DNA of 64,000 bases from an uncultured Eubacteriales bacterium (GCA_949293815.1 CASFEZ010000004.1:1-64000), one strand, 5' to 3'; shown: positions 16,840-25,926, numbered from the stretch's first letter. Notes: generated by a model not told the origin, from the sequence alone. Numbers and translations: made by a program.

Positions 16840-18067
16840 GCCGCAGACCTCCTAAGGTTTCGTCACGATATTTTTTGGAAAAAGCCATCAAGCCCGGCGT
16901 TTCGCTGACCAGCGCAAAATCAATGCTGTCTAAGGCGACCCGGTCGCGGATTAAGGAGGTATAAATACCGGCTTTATCCACATCGCCAATCATGATATAG
17001 CCTTTCAGCAGATTGTCCTTGCAGTACAGCTTTTTCACATTTTTGCCCTGGGATTTATCAATTACCTCGCCGGTATAGGTGCCGGCGGTAATCATATGCA
17101 GCCCGAAAAAGCCAATGGCGTTCATCGGAATGCTGTCCTCAAAGGTCTTTTCGGCGCCCGCCATATTCATGCCCGCAATTTCGCCCTGTTTATAGGCGTT
17201 GGGCAGCAGCGCCAGAATTTTGGTATCGCCGGAGGAGATATCCACACATTCGGTGCAGTCCCCGGCGGCGTAAACATCCGGAAGGCTGGTTTTTGAGGCG
17301 GTATCAATATGAATGCCGCGTCCTACGGCGGCTCCCGCGTCTTTCAGAAGCTGCACATTCGGCCGTACGCCCACGCAGGTGACCAGCACATCAAAGGGCA
17401 CCGTCTCGCCGCTTTTCATATGGGCGGTATTGCCCTCGTAGCGGGTCACGCAGTCGTTCAGCAGGAAGCGGATGCCGTTTTCCTCTAATTTTTTCTGAAT
17501 CACCGGCGCGGTGTCCGCGTCCAGAATGCTGGAAAGCACTCGATCCGCCAAATCCGCCACGGTAATCTCCTTGCACAGTCCGTGAATCCCCTCGGCGCAC
17601 TTTAGACCAATCAGACCGGCGCCCACAATCAGCACCCGGCTTTCGGGCGTCAGCGCCTCTTTGAGCGCCAGCGCATCGTCCAATTTCATAAAGGTGAAAG
17701 ATTCTTTCACGCTGTCGTACCCCTCGGTGGGCGGAATAAACGGAGAAGATCCGGCGGCATACAGCAGCTTGTCGTAGGAAAGCTGCTCGCCTTTGTCGGT
17801 GGTTACGGCTTTTTTGTCCGGGTCAATGGCGGTGACGGTGGTTTCGGGACGGAAGGTGATATGATTTTTTTCATAAAAATCATCGGGACGGTATTTCATC
17901 CGCTGTAAATCGGTTTTGCCCTCTAACAGATAGGAAATCAGCGGACGGGAATAGGTATGGTATTTTTCATCGCTGAGAATCAGGATTTCTCCCGCAGTAT
18001 CCACCCGGCGGATGCCCTCCGCGCAGCCGATGCCGGCGGCGGAATTTCCGATAATGACGTATTTCAT
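16829..18067 (-). CDS. FAD/NAD(P)-dependent oxidoreductase of glutamate synthase
   Basis: A 412-aa pyridine nucleotide-disulfide oxidoreductase family protein. The N-terminal FAD Rossmann motif is IGNSAAGIGCAEGIRR, the second nucleotide motif VGAGLIGLKCAEG, and the FAD-binding VYAAGDCTE sits near residue 265. It resembles NADH oxidase/nitrite reductase NirB-type flavoproteins without the redox-active cysteines of disulfide reductases. In this operon it is the likely electron donor, passing electrons from NAD(P)H to the ferredoxin-type clusters and FMN domain. Its ATG overlaps the ferredoxin stop (ATGA). Confidence 0.9.
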   Translation of the reverse strand: MKYVIIGNSAAGIGCAEGIRRVDTAGEILILSDEKYHTYSRPLISYLLEGKTDLQRMKYRPDDFYEKNHITFRPETTVTAIDPDKKAVTTDKGEQLSYDKLLYAAGSSPFIPPTEGYDSVKESFTFMKLDDALALKEALTPESRVLIVGAGLIGLKCAEGIHGLCKEITVADLADRVLSSILDADTAPVIQKKLEENGIRFLLNDCVTRYEGNTAHMKSGETVPFDVLVTCVGVRPNVQLLKDAGAAVGRGIHIDTASKTSLPDVYAAGDCTECVDISSGDTKILALLPNAYKQGEIAGMNMAGAEKTFEDSIPMNAIGFFGLHMITAGTYTGEVIDKSQGKNVKKLYCKDNLLKGYIMIGDVDKAGIYTSLIRDRVALDSIDFALVSETPGLMAFSKKYRDETLGGLRRGY

Positions 18068-18504
18068 GCCGGTTCCCCCCTGTCCTCAAATACAATCGCG
18101 CCGTTGGGGCAACCCTGCACACAGGCGGGGGTGCCGCTGGCGTTGGTGGTGCAAAGCTCACATTTCTGCATCACGCCGGTGTCTGACGGGCGAATCGCCC
18201 CATAGGGGCAGGACAGCACACAGGTAAAGCAGCCTACGCATTTGTCCTGGTCAATCACAATCACGCCGTCCTTTTGCGACAGCGCGCCGGAAATGCAGCC
18301 CTTAACACAAAGGGGTTCGGTGCAGTGGCGGCAGGATACGGCAAAGGAAATACCGTGGCGCTCCTCAATTTGAATGCGCGGATTGATTTTTAAGTTTTTC
18401 AGCGCCTTGACCATACTCTTTTCGCCGGAGTTGGCAAAGGCACAGTAATATTCGCATAAATGGCAGGCAAGACACCATTGCTCGTTCACATAAACTCGTT
18501 TCAT
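18064..18504 (-). CDS. polyferredoxin, four [4Fe-4S] sites
   Basis: A 146-aa iron-sulfur protein with 16 or more Cys arranged as in HycB/DmsB-type electron-transfer subunits: CLACHLCEYYC, CRHCTEPLCVKGC, CVGCFTCVLSCPYGAI, and CELCTTNASGTPACVQGCP. It should carry electrons between the FAD protein encoded next and the FMN-domain glutamate synthase encoded before it. The 4-bp overlap with the following gene and a 15-bp gap to the preceding gene support one operon. Confidence 0.93.
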   Translation of the reverse strand: MKRVYVNEQWCLACHLCEYYCAFANSGEKSMVKALKNLKINPRIQIEERHGISFAVSCRHCTEPLCVKGCISGALSQKDGVIVIDQDKCVGCFTCVLSCPYGAIRPSDTGVMQKCELCTTNASGTPACVQGCPNGAIVFEDRGEPA

Positions 18505-18519
18505 CGGCTCTGACCTCCT

Positions 18520-20025
18520 TTATTCGCCCGCATGGGCAATCCCCAAAATGGACAGTTCTTTCTCGTTCAAGCCGACGCCGCGCAGCATCAGGCGGTTGCC
18601 CTTGAGCGCTTCAATGGAGTTGATGCCCATGCCGCCCATAAACTCTTTAATCTCATGTTCCCAGGCGGTCAGCAAATTGACCAGCCGGCGGTAGCCCATG
18701 TCCGGGTTCAGCCGTTTGACCAGCTCCGGGTTCTGGGTGGCAATGCCCCAGTTGCACTTACCGGTCTGGCAGGTGCGGCACAACTGGCAGCCCAGCGCCA
18801 AAAGCGCGCTGGTAGCAATATACACCGCGTCCGCGCCCAAAGCAATGGCCTTGACCACATCGGCGCTGTTGCGGATGCTGCCGCCGACCACCAGAGAAAC
18901 CTCGTTGCGGATGCCCTCTTCCCGCAGCCGCTGATCCACGCTCGCCAGCGCCAGCTCAATGGGAATCCCCACATTGTCGCGAATACGGGTAGGCGCCGCG
19001 CCGGTGCCGCCGCGGAAACCGTCTATCGCGATAATATCCGCGCCGCTGCGGGCAATGCCGCTGGCAATGGCGGCAATATTGTGAACGGCAGCCACTTTTA
19101 CGATGATGGGTTTTTTATACTCGGTCGCTTCTTTTAACGAATAGACCAGCTGCCGCAAATCCTCAATGGAATAAATATCGTGATGGGGCGCGGGGGAAAT
19201 GGCGTCCGTGCCCTCGGGAATCATACGGGTGGCGGAAACATCGCCTACGATTTTTGCGCCGGGCAAATGACCGCCGATGCCGGGCTTTGCGCCCTGTCCC
19301 ATTTTAATTTCAATGGCAGCGCCCTGCTCCAGATACTCTTTATGTACGCCGAACCGCCCGGACGCAACCTGTACGATGGTATGCGCGCCGTAACGGTAAA
19401 AGTCCTTGTGCAGACCGCCCTCGCCGGTATTGTAAAAGGTGCCCATTTCCACGGCGGCGCGAGCCAGGCTCTCGTGGGCGTTGTAGCTGATGGAGCCGTA
19501 GGACATGGCGGAAAACAGAATCGGCAGCTCCAGTTCCAGCTGGGGAGGCAGGTCGGTTTTGATTTTTCCGTTTTCGTCACGGGCAATGGCGGTGGGTTTT
19601 TTGCCCAAAAACACCTTGGTTTCCATCGGCTCGCGCAGCGGGTCAATGGAGGGGTTGGTGACCTGGGAAGCGTTGATTAAAATACGATCCCAGTACACCG
19701 GCAGCTTGGTGGGATTGCCCATGGAGGACAAAAGCACCGCGCCCGAACCGGCCTGGCGGTAAACCTCTTTAATCGCGTCGCCGGTCCAGTTGCCGTTTTC
19801 GCGGAAGGTGTGGTCGGATTTTACAATCTTCAGCGCTCTTGTCGGGCAGAGGGAAACACAGCGGTGGCAGTTGACGCAGCGGGACTCATCGCTGACCATC
19901 AAATGCAGCTCCGCGTCATAGGAATGCACCTCGTTGGCGCACTGCCGTTCGCAGACGCGGCAGGCGATGCAGCGTTCCTGGTTGCGCACCACTTCAAAAT
20001 CCGGATATAAAAAGTCTATGGACAT
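18520..20025 (-). CDS. glutamate synthase FMN domain with N-terminal ferredoxin
   Basis: A 501-aa protein. Residues 15-65 carry two [4Fe-4S] motifs (C19, C22, C25, C29 and C50, C53, C56, C60). The rest is the FMN-binding TIM-barrel of glutamate synthase, which reduces 2-iminoglutarate to glutamate: YGSISYNAHESLARAA, GEGGLHKDF, KPGIGGHLPG, SPAPHHDIYSIEDL, IDGFRGGTGAAPTRIRDN, and the cluster-binding CQLCRTCQTGKCNWGIATQ. It corresponds to archaeal-type GltB, shorter than the 1500-aa bacterial subunit because the amidotransferase and GXGXG parts are separate genes. Start and previous stop overlap as TAATG. Confidence 0.95.
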   Translation of the reverse strand: MSIDFLYPDFEVVRNQERCIACRVCERQCANEVHSYDAELHLMVSDESRCVNCHRCVSLCPTRALKIVKSDHTFRENGNWTGDAIKEVYRQAGSGAVLLSSMGNPTKLPVYWDRILINASQVTNPSIDPLREPMETKVFLGKKPTAIARDENGKIKTDLPPQLELELPILFSAMSYGSISYNAHESLARAAVEMGTFYNTGEGGLHKDFYRYGAHTIVQVASGRFGVHKEYLEQGAAIEIKMGQGAKPGIGGHLPGAKIVGDVSATRMIPEGTDAISPAPHHDIYSIEDLRQLVYSLKEATEYKKPIIVKVAAVHNIAAIASGIARSGADIIAIDGFRGGTGAAPTRIRDNVGIPIELALASVDQRLREEGIRNEVSLVVGGSIRNSADVVKAIALGADAVYIATSALLALGCQLCRTCQTGKCNWGIATQNPELVKRLNPDMGYRRLVNLLTAWEHEIKEFMGGMGINSIEALKGNRLMLRGVGLNEKELSILGIAHAGE

Positions 20026-21116
20026 TACTCGGCACCTCCGTTCAGACGGACAATCACCGGTTCGCCGCCGCGGGGCGACCAGAGCTTATCGACCTCGGGC
20101 TCCATCATGCGAATGGCGCATTCCTCGCTGGCAAAGTATGTCATGTCGCCTTTTTCGCCGACCACCATGGAGCGCAGCTTCAAGCGGTCGTTCAGCGCCA
20201 TCATACCGCCGTCAAAGCCCAAAAGAATGGAAAACGGTCCGGTAATCAGCAGGCTGGAGAAAACATTGCGCAGGTATTTGCAGCGTGCCGCCGATTCGGG
20301 GGATTTGTTTTCAATGGTCTCCCAGAACGGCGCGGCAATGACCGCCGCGGTTTCTTCCAGCGTCAGCTTCTCCTTACGCAGAAGAAAGTCGATGATATAA
20401 GTAATGACCTCGGTGTCGGTCAAAAGCGTGCATTTATAGCCGAACATCTCAATAAAACGGCGGTTGGCGTCATAGGAGGAGATTTCACCGTTGTGAACGA
20501 TGGAGTAATCCAGCATGGAAAACGGATGCGCGCCGCCCCACCAGCCGGGGGTGTTGGTCGGATACCGACCGTGCGCTGTCCAGGAATATCCGTCGTACTC
20601 GTCCAGGCGATAGAATTCGCCTACATCCTCCGGAAAGCCAACCGCTTTGAACACGCCCATATTTTTTCCGCAGGAAAACACATAGGAGCCGTCAAATTTG
20701 GTGTTGATTTTGATGACGGAGCGCACCATATACTCTTTTTCATCCAGCTGGCTGTCGGCCAGCTTGTTCTGGTGCGGGGTGACGAAGTACCGCCAAATCA
20801 GCGGTTCGTCCGTAATCTTCGGGGATTTGCGAATCGGGATTTTGGAAAGATTGACAATCTCAAACATCTCGTCAATAAACTTTTCGCATTCTCCGCGGGC
20901 AGCCATGTTGTCATAGAACACATGCAGCGCGTAAAGATCCTTGTACTGCGGATAGATGCCGTAGCCGGCAAAGCCGCCGCCAAGACCGTTGGAGCGGTCG
21001 TGCATGGTGGTCATGGCGCGTACAATCAGCTCGCCGTTGATATTTCTGCCGTCTTTGGCAAATACACCGGCAATGGCGCAGCCTGCGGGGATCCGCACTT
21101 CGCCTTCTTTTGGCAT
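20025..21116 (-). CDS. glutamate synthase class II glutamine amidotransferase
   Basis: A 363-aa class II (Ntn-type) amidotransferase domain, encoded alone, which releases ammonia from glutamine for the synthase. Conserved parts are GCAIAGVF with the probable catalytic Cys13, RSNGLGGGFAGYG, TAHGRYPTNTPGWWGGAHPF, VHNGEISSYDANRRF and LLTDTEVITYIID. The Cys is preceded by 12 residues, so maturation by removal of a short propeptide is likely, as in GltB and PurF. Start at ATG 21116 chosen over a TTG three codons upstream for ribosome-site spacing. First gene of the operon. Confidence 0.93.
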   Translation of the reverse strand: MPKEGEVRIPAGCAIAGVFAKDGRNINGELIVRAMTTMHDRSNGLGGGFAGYGIYPQYKDLYALHVFYDNMAARGECEKFIDEMFEIVNLSKIPIRKSPKITDEPLIWRYFVTPHQNKLADSQLDEKEYMVRSVIKINTKFDGSYVFSCGKNMGVFKAVGFPEDVGEFYRLDEYDGYSWTAHGRYPTNTPGWWGGAHPFSMLDYSIVHNGEISSYDANRRFIEMFGYKCTLLTDTEVITYIIDFLLRKEKLTLEETAAVIAAPFWETIENKSPESAARCKYLRNVFSSLLITGPFSILLGFDGGMMALNDRLKLRSMVVGEKGDMTYFASEECAIRMMEPEVDKLWSPRGGEPVIVRLNGGAE

Positions 21117-21191
21117 AAGCGTCAACTCTCTTTGCTTGGAATATACGGTTAAATATACAGTATGAAAAAGAAACTGTATTTTTACCCAACT

Positions 21192-21220
21192 ATTTTACAG
21201 AATTCTCTCTATAGTGTCAA
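21192..21220 (-). promoter_or_regulatory. promoter of the glutamate synthase operon
   Basis: Minus strand: TTGACA (21220-21215), 17-bp spacer, TAAAAT (21197-21192). The leader of about 70 nt holds one hairpin, ATACAGT / ACTGTAT, but not the paired hexaloops expected of an ANTAR target. Confidence 0.7.
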
Positions 21221-21322
21221 GAAAGAACGGCGAAAAAAGTAAACAAAACGACTCTTTATATGCAGAAAATATCAGTAAAAATATACAGCCTTTGGTATAA
21301 TTATACAATTTTTCCCATCCGA

Positions 21323-21350
21323 TTGACAAAATCTTAGACTTCGTTATAAT
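21323..21350 (+). promoter_or_regulatory. promoter of the acetyltransferase gene
   Basis: TTGACA (21323-21328), 16-bp spacer, TATAAT (21345-21350), 48 bp before the start at 21398. Confidence 0.75.
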
Positions 21351-21397
21351 AAGGGTATTCATGGGGTGCATGGCATAAAAGAAGGGAGATTTTTTGT

Positions 21398-22036
21398 ATG
21401 AACAGCTTTGAAAAAATGAAATCCGGCGCACTGTATACCTGCGATGACAAAGAGCTGATGGCAAAACAGACATTGCAGCTGCAGCTTTTGCACCGGTATA
21501 ATAAAACCGTCCCCCTGCAAGGCAAGAAGCGGGAACGGCTTTTGAAAAAGCTGTTGGCCGAAATGGGCGAGGGGTGCTATCTCGAGCCGCCGCTGCACGC
21601 CAATTGGGGCTGTAATACCCATCTGGGCAGCCATATATACGCCAATTTTAACTTAACGCTGGTGGATGATACGGATATTTACATCGGCGATTATACCATG
21701 ATTGGACCGAATGTTACGCTGGTGACGGCGGGACACCCGATTCTGCCCGAGCTGCGCCTGAAGGTCGCTCAGTATAATATACCGGTGCATATCGGCAAAA
21801 ATGTCTGGCTCGGCGCCGGGGTGATTGTACTGCCCGGGGTTAGCATCGGCGATAATACGGTAATCGGCGCCGGCAGCGTGGTAACAAAAAATATTCCCGC
21901 CGGCTGCGTCGCTTACGGTACACCCTGCCGGGTGATTCGCGAAATTTCACAGCATGACCGGGAATATTATTATAAAGATAGAAAAATAGATTTCTCAGCT
22001 TTTCCGGATTTGACCGCAGAGGATACTGCGCAATAG
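21398..22036 (+). CDS. sugar O-acetyltransferase, LacA/Maa family
   Basis: A 212-aa left-handed beta-helix acetyltransferase of the maltose/galactoside O-acetyltransferase family, which moves an acetyl group from acetyl-CoA to a sugar hydroxyl. The N-terminal maltose acetyltransferase segment (MKSGALYTCDDKELMAKQ) is followed by hexapeptide repeats, the catalytic His in TLVTAGHPI, and the typical end GAGVIVLPGVSIGDNTVIGA, GSVVTKNIP, YGTPCRVIREI. The length matches the family. GAAGGGAG precedes the ATG. The acceptor sugar cannot be predicted. Confidence 0.93.
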   Translation: MNSFEKMKSGALYTCDDKELMAKQTLQLQLLHRYNKTVPLQGKKRERLLKKLLAEMGEGCYLEPPLHANWGCNTHLGSHIYANFNLTLVDDTDIYIGDYTMIGPNVTLVTAGHPILPELRLKVAQYNIPVHIGKNVWLGAGVIVLPGVSIGDNTVIGAGSVVTKNIPAGCVAYGTPCRVIREISQHDREYYYKDRKIDFSAFPDLTAEDTAQ

Positions 22037-22048
22037 CGGTTTGGCGGC

Positions 22049-22126
22049 TTATTTGGTTTTGCCGGAGAAGGTTGACAGCAATAAAACCCCTGCAATCAGC
22101 ACCAGAATAATTTGTGACGCATCCAT
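22049..22126 (-). CDS. 25-aa hydrophobic microprotein
   Basis: A short frame reading MDASQIILVLIAGVLLL then STFSGKTK. It has one membrane helix (about residues 5-20) and a short basic tail, the composition of known small membrane proteins. AAGGA lies 11 bases upstream of the ATG. It is convergent with, and 12 bp from, the acetyltransferase. I recognise no family. From 22127 to 22410 there is otherwise nothing but AT-rich sequence and a possible weak minus-strand promoter. Confidence 0.45.
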   Translation of the reverse strand: MDASQIILVLIAGVLLLSTFSGKTK

Positions 22127-22410
22127 GCTCTTTTTGTCCTTTCCTGGTTTTCTTGTCTATTAGACGGAGCAAAACGGCAAAATGCTGCACGCTTGGTTGC
22201 CCTTTTTTGAAAACCGCCATATTTTATCACGCCCTATAGCAAAAAACAAGCCGACAAATGGCTAAGGATTTCCCTTTTTGTAAAAAAAATTTGTCCATTT
22301 TGTAACGCAGGAGGACGCTGCACCGGCGCGGAGCGGATACGATGCGCTGTGTTTTTCTTTTCCTGCGCTCTGCCGTTTTTCGCTTCTCTGTGCATTTTTT
22401 GACAAACCGG

Positions 22411-22439
22411 TTGAAAAAAAAACGGTTCGCGTGTATAAT
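22411..22439 (+). promoter_or_regulatory. promoter of the GtrII-like gene
   Basis: TTGAAA (22411-22416), 17-bp spacer, TATAAT (22434-22439), 21 bp before the start codon; a very short leader. Confidence 0.7.
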
Positions 22440-22460
22440 GTTCCCTGAAGGAGTGATTCT

Positions 22461-24314
22461 ATGTCTACGACTGCTGTACAGCAGCAAGCAGAGAACAGCA
22501 AGGAAGCCTCCGCTGCGCTTGCGTCGGACGACGCTGCGGCTTCCGCACCTGTTGTGCCGCCTGTTCAGAAGAAAACAGTGGCGGCGGAACTGCGTGCACT
22601 GGCGGGCAACGCGCCGTTTATGATTGCGCTTGCGGTGACCATCATCGCCGGGTATGGCTATTCCATCGTACATAATTCGATTAGCACCGACGATTTTACC
22701 GCCCATATTTATTATCCGCTTCAGGGCGAAATGGTCGCGCAGGGCAGATTTACCATTGTCATTTTGGCAAATCTTTTCAATATGTTGAAAAATGTGCCCT
22801 ATTTCTGCGATGTGCTCAGCGTGGTGCTGTTTGCGCTGGCAGCCATGCTGTATTGTATCTTTTTTGACCGCGCCATCGGCGGCAAGCTCTCGCTGGCAGC
22901 GAAGACGGTTTTCTCCTGTGTTTTGGTATCCTACCCGCTGATGAACGAAATATTCGTTTACGGCGGCGGCAATGTGAATGTCTGTCTGGGGTATGTGATG
23001 ACGGCGGCGGCGCTGCTGCTGTTCCAGCAGTGGTATGCCGAAAAAAAGAAGCTGCCGCTTTTGTGGATGTTCATCGATTTATTCTTTGTGGTTTCGCTGT
23101 ATGAGTCCTTTGCGGTGGTCTTTCTCTGCGGCGTTATCATGCTGTTTATCTTAAACTTTTACTATAATCCCGCCGATGCAGCAAAGGGCAAGTTCGGCAA
23201 GGTATTGCTGAAAGGTCTGGTCGCCATCGGTATTTTGGGGCTGGCGTGTTTGGTGGAATTTGCCGCCGGACAGATAGTTTTGCAGGTTCTGGATATGACC
23301 GCCAGCGAAAACGCCGCCACGGATATCTGGTGGTTCAGCGAGGAGATGACCACCGCCGAGGTTATCGTGCGGCTGATTTCCGATGTGGTTTTGTATTTTT
23401 ATGTGGCAGCCGGTCATTATCTGCCCATTAAAGTTCTCTGCGCGTTCTTTGTAATCTGCGTGGTTTTTATGTTCGCTTCCTGGATTAAGAACCGCAATTT
23501 CACCATCGGCGCCCTGTTCTTTGCCCTGTTCTTTATGCAGTTCTTCCTTACACTGCTGAGCGGGCGGCTGGCGCCCGGGCGTACCAGCCAGTATTATGCG
23601 TTCTTCATCGCTTTTCTGGCCATGCTTTTGTTCGAGCGGCTGAACGGCTTCTTCAGGACAACCAAGAAAATAAAAAAAGAAACCGCCCGCCGCGTTTTAT
23701 CTGCCGCGCTGGGTTGTGTGGCGTTCTGGCTGGTCTTTATGCAGGCGTATGACTTAAATAACTGGCTGGCGCTGGATGTACAGCGCAGCGAAGAGGAAAT
23801 TGCGGTTGCCCGTACCATTGGCGATGAGCTGAACGCCAATTATGATGTGCAGAATAAACCGGTATTATTTATCGGCAAATATGAAATGAGCTCGACCATT
23901 ACCGACCAGTGCACCATTACCCGAGATGACGAGCGGGTTCAGAAAGCCGCCGCGTTCTTTTATAATATCGGTCAGTATCAGATTTATACCAATATCAGCA
24001 CTTTCTACGGCAGCGATACTTATAAATTTGTACGCAGCAACCTTAATTCCTATCTGTACTGGGCGACCTGTGCGTTTGAAGAGCCGAATATGGAGATTAT
24101 GCGTTTGTACGACTATCTGGGCTATGATTTCCATACCGTGGAAACCTACGACCAGTATAAACGCTATGTGCCGCTGAACCTGATTATGCCCGGTTACCCG
24201 GAAGAGGGATATATTACCGAAGAGGAAGGCGTGATTATCGTCAGCCTGGGTAAAATCACCGACCTGACCGAGCAGGCGCAGCAGATGGGCGAAATTTCAG
24301 GCGCGGATAATTAA
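22461..24314 (+). CDS. GtrII-like membrane glucosyltransferase
   Basis: A 617-aa polytopic membrane protein with about 10-11 hydrophobic segments between residues 50 and 430 and a soluble C-terminal part of about 180 residues. The block SIVHNSISTDDFTAHIYYPL after the first helix, with its Asp pair, and the following GRFTIVILANL resemble the glucosyltransferase GtrII family, which transfers glucose from a polyprenyl carrier to surface polysaccharide. The first 40 residues are low-complexity Ala/Ser/Gln and probably cytoplasmic. No other glycosylation genes lie nearby. GAAGGAG precedes the ATG. Confidence 0.8.
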   Translation: MSTTAVQQQAENSKEASAALASDDAAASAPVVPPVQKKTVAAELRALAGNAPFMIALAVTIIAGYGYSIVHNSISTDDFTAHIYYPLQGEMVAQGRFTIVILANLFNMLKNVPYFCDVLSVVLFALAAMLYCIFFDRAIGGKLSLAAKTVFSCVLVSYPLMNEIFVYGGGNVNVCLGYVMTAAALLLFQQWYAEKKKLPLLWMFIDLFFVVSLYESFAVVFLCGVIMLFILNFYYNPADAAKGKFGKVLLKGLVAIGILGLACLVEFAAGQIVLQVLDMTASENAATDIWWFSEEMTTAEVIVRLISDVVLYFYVAAGHYLPIKVLCAFFVICVVFMFASWIKNRNFTIGALFFALFFMQFFLTLLSGRLAPGRTSQYYAFFIAFLAMLLFERLNGFFRTTKKIKKETARRVLSAALGCVAFWLVFMQAYDLNNWLALDVQRSEEEIAVARTIGDELNANYDVQNKPVLFIGKYEMSSTITDQCTITRDDERVQKAAAFFYNIGQYQIYTNISTFYGSDTYKFVRSNLNSYLYWATCAFEEPNMEIMRLYDYLGYDFHTVETYDQYKRYVPLNLIMPGYPEEGYITEEEGVIIVSLGKITDLTEQAQQMGEISGADN

Positions 24315-24322
24315 AAAAAGTG

Positions 24323-24351
24323 TTGACATTTTTTGCGCGCAGTGCTAAGAT
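24323..24351 (+). promoter_or_regulatory. promoter of the T-box/ABC importer operon
   Basis: TTGACA (24323-24328), 17-bp spacer, TAAGAT (24346-24351), directly upstream of the T-box leader. Confidence 0.75.
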
Positions 24352-24359
24352 GTACTACA

Positions 24360-24648
24360 AGTAAACCGATGAATGAGAGTAGTACCCTGTTTCAAGGACG
24401 CTGGCAGAGAGCCGCAGGCGGTGAGATTGCGGCAGTGACACCGAACAGGCGAATGGACTCATGAGGGCAACCTGAAAGCGAAGCAGGGCAGCTTGCCTTG
24501 CCGGAAAGTAGGGAAGACGGAGGCCGACCGTTACCGCGGCAGGCGTATGCAGTACGCTGTAAAGTGCGTCCGCAAAAAGCGGGCGAATTTGGGTGGCACC
24601 GCAGGTTTATGCACCTGTCCCATTGTTTTCAATGGGACAGGTTTTTTT
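24360..24648 (+). promoter_or_regulatory. T-box leader, tryptophan specifier
   Basis: A tRNA-sensing T-box riboswitch. Stem I pairs TGAG with CTCA; the internal loop holds AGTAGTA on the 5' side and GAATGGA on the 3' side, which sets the specifier codon as TGG (24454-24456), tryptophan. The T-box sequence GGGTGGCACCGCAGG is at 24591-24605; its UGGC matches the GCCA end of tRNA-Trp. The terminator CCTGTCCCATT / AATGGGACAGG (24614-24641) with a T7 tail follows. Uncharged tRNA-Trp should allow readthrough into the importer genes. Confidence 0.92.
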
Positions 24649-24772
24649 ATTTTTTCAGATAAAAGGTGATGCAGATGTACCTTTCCGGCTTCCGATGGCG
24701 CATTCTTAGCTGCTAAAGCAGAAGTAAACCAGAAAATAACAAAATCATTTCATAAAGAAAGAGGTCTTATCG

Positions 24773-25807
24773 ATGAAAAAGTCTATCAAAATCTTATCTG
24801 CGGTACTTTCCGCTATGATGCTTATGCTCTTAACACTGACTGGCTGCGGCAGCAGCCAAACCACTTCCGACGAAGGCTCCACCCAAGCTTCGGCGCCGTC
24901 AGGCGCAACGCTGCGCGTCGGTGTGATTCAATATATCAGCCATTCTTCTTTGGATAACTGCTATCAGGGCATTGAGGAAGCGCTGCAGGCTAAATACGGC
25001 GAAAATGTGATTATTGACCGTCAGATTGGTTCCGACTCCTCCGCCGACGCGGACTGCGCTACCTACGCCAATAATATGGTGGCCCAGGGCTATGATATGA
25101 TTATCGCCATCGCCACCCCCGCGGCCTCCTCCGCTTACGCCGCCACCGAGGGCACGGATATTCCGGTGATTTTCTGTTCGGTCAGCGACCCGGTTTCCGC
25201 CAAGCTGGTCAATTCCATCGAAGAGCCGGGCACCCTTTGCACCGGTACCTCCGATGTGCTGGATCTGGAGGGTCAGGTCGATATGATTCAGCAGCTGCAG
25301 CCGGATGTTGAGACCATCGGCGTTTTGTACACCACTTCCGAGGTCAACTCCATCACCCAGCTGAATAATCTTACCGAAATCTGTGAAGCCCGCGGCATTA
25401 CCGTTCAGGCTTCCGGCGTGCAGAACGCCTCCGATATTCCCGCCGCCGCTGCGGCATTGGCTGCCGAGGTAGACTGCATTAACAATTTTACCGACAACAA
25501 TGTGGTCAACAATCTTTCCGTGGTGCTGGACGCTGCCAATGCGGCAGGCATTCCGGTTTACGGTTCTGAAATTGAGCAGGTCAAAAAAGGCTGCCTGGCG
25601 TCCAATTCCATGGACTATGTGGCCATTGGCAGAACCACCGGCAATATGGCGGCAGAGGTTCTCGACGGCGCGGACATCACCACCATGGCGGTGCGCACCG
25701 TCTCCGACTCCACCCCCGTTGTCAACACCGAGGTGCTCGAGGCGCTGAACCTGACCATGCCGGAATCGCTGATGAACGAAGCGGAAACCATTGTGACGGA
25801 AGAATAA
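24773..25807 (+). CDS. trpX: ABC transporter substrate-binding lipoprotein (TrpX-like)
   Basis: A 344-aa lipoprotein with signal peptide and lipobox LTGC (Cys25), followed by a Ser/Thr-rich linker and a periplasmic-binding domain of the ABC-substrate-binding (DUF534/PF04392) family: RVGVIQYISHSSLDNC, IPVIFCSVSDPVSAKLV, IGVLYTTSEVNS, GIPVYGSEIEQVKKGC. The family includes streptococcal TrpX. The Trp-specific T-box upstream strongly supports tryptophan (or a precursor such as indole compounds) as ligand. The 340-bp gap before the permease gene contains a strong hairpin and repeats. Confidence 0.9.
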   Translation: MKKSIKILSAVLSAMMLMLLTLTGCGSSQTTSDEGSTQASAPSGATLRVGVIQYISHSSLDNCYQGIEEALQAKYGENVIIDRQIGSDSSADADCATYANNMVAQGYDMIIAIATPAASSAYAATEGTDIPVIFCSVSDPVSAKLVNSIEEPGTLCTGTSDVLDLEGQVDMIQQLQPDVETIGVLYTTSEVNSITQLNNLTEICEARGITVQASGVQNASDIPAAAAALAAEVDCINNFTDNNVVNNLSVVLDAANAAGIPVYGSEIEQVKKGCLASNSMDYVAIGRTTGNMAAEVLDGADITTMAVRTVSDSTPVVNTEVLEALNLTMPESLMNEAETIVTEE

Positions 25808-25817
25808 AGTCATCATA

Positions 25818-25854
25818 CAGCACAGTGAGAAAGCGCGAGCTGCTCACTGTGCTG
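25818..25854 (+). other. hairpin between trpX and trpY
   Basis: Perfect 12-bp stem CAGCACAGTGAG / CTCACTGTGCTG with a 13-base loop, 11 bp after the trpX stop and with no T-run. It could protect the trpX message from 3' decay so that binding protein exceeds permease. Confidence 0.6.
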
Positions 25855-25876
25855 CACGGAAGGGATATTTTATTAG

Positions 25877-25926
25877 GAGTGAAGAGTGAGTGAAAAGAGT
25901 GAAGAGTGAAGAGTGAAGAGTGAAGA
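25877..25926. repeat. GAGTGAA heptamer tandem repeats
   Basis: About seven imperfect copies of GAGTGAA in the gap between trpX and trpY, likely variable in copy number by slippage. Confidence 0.75.

Noticed and set aside
21117..21191. ANTAR target (paired hexaloop hairpins) in the glutamate synthase leader
   Set aside because: Only one hairpin with an 11-base loop is visible and no leader terminator, so the regulator's target cannot be placed here.
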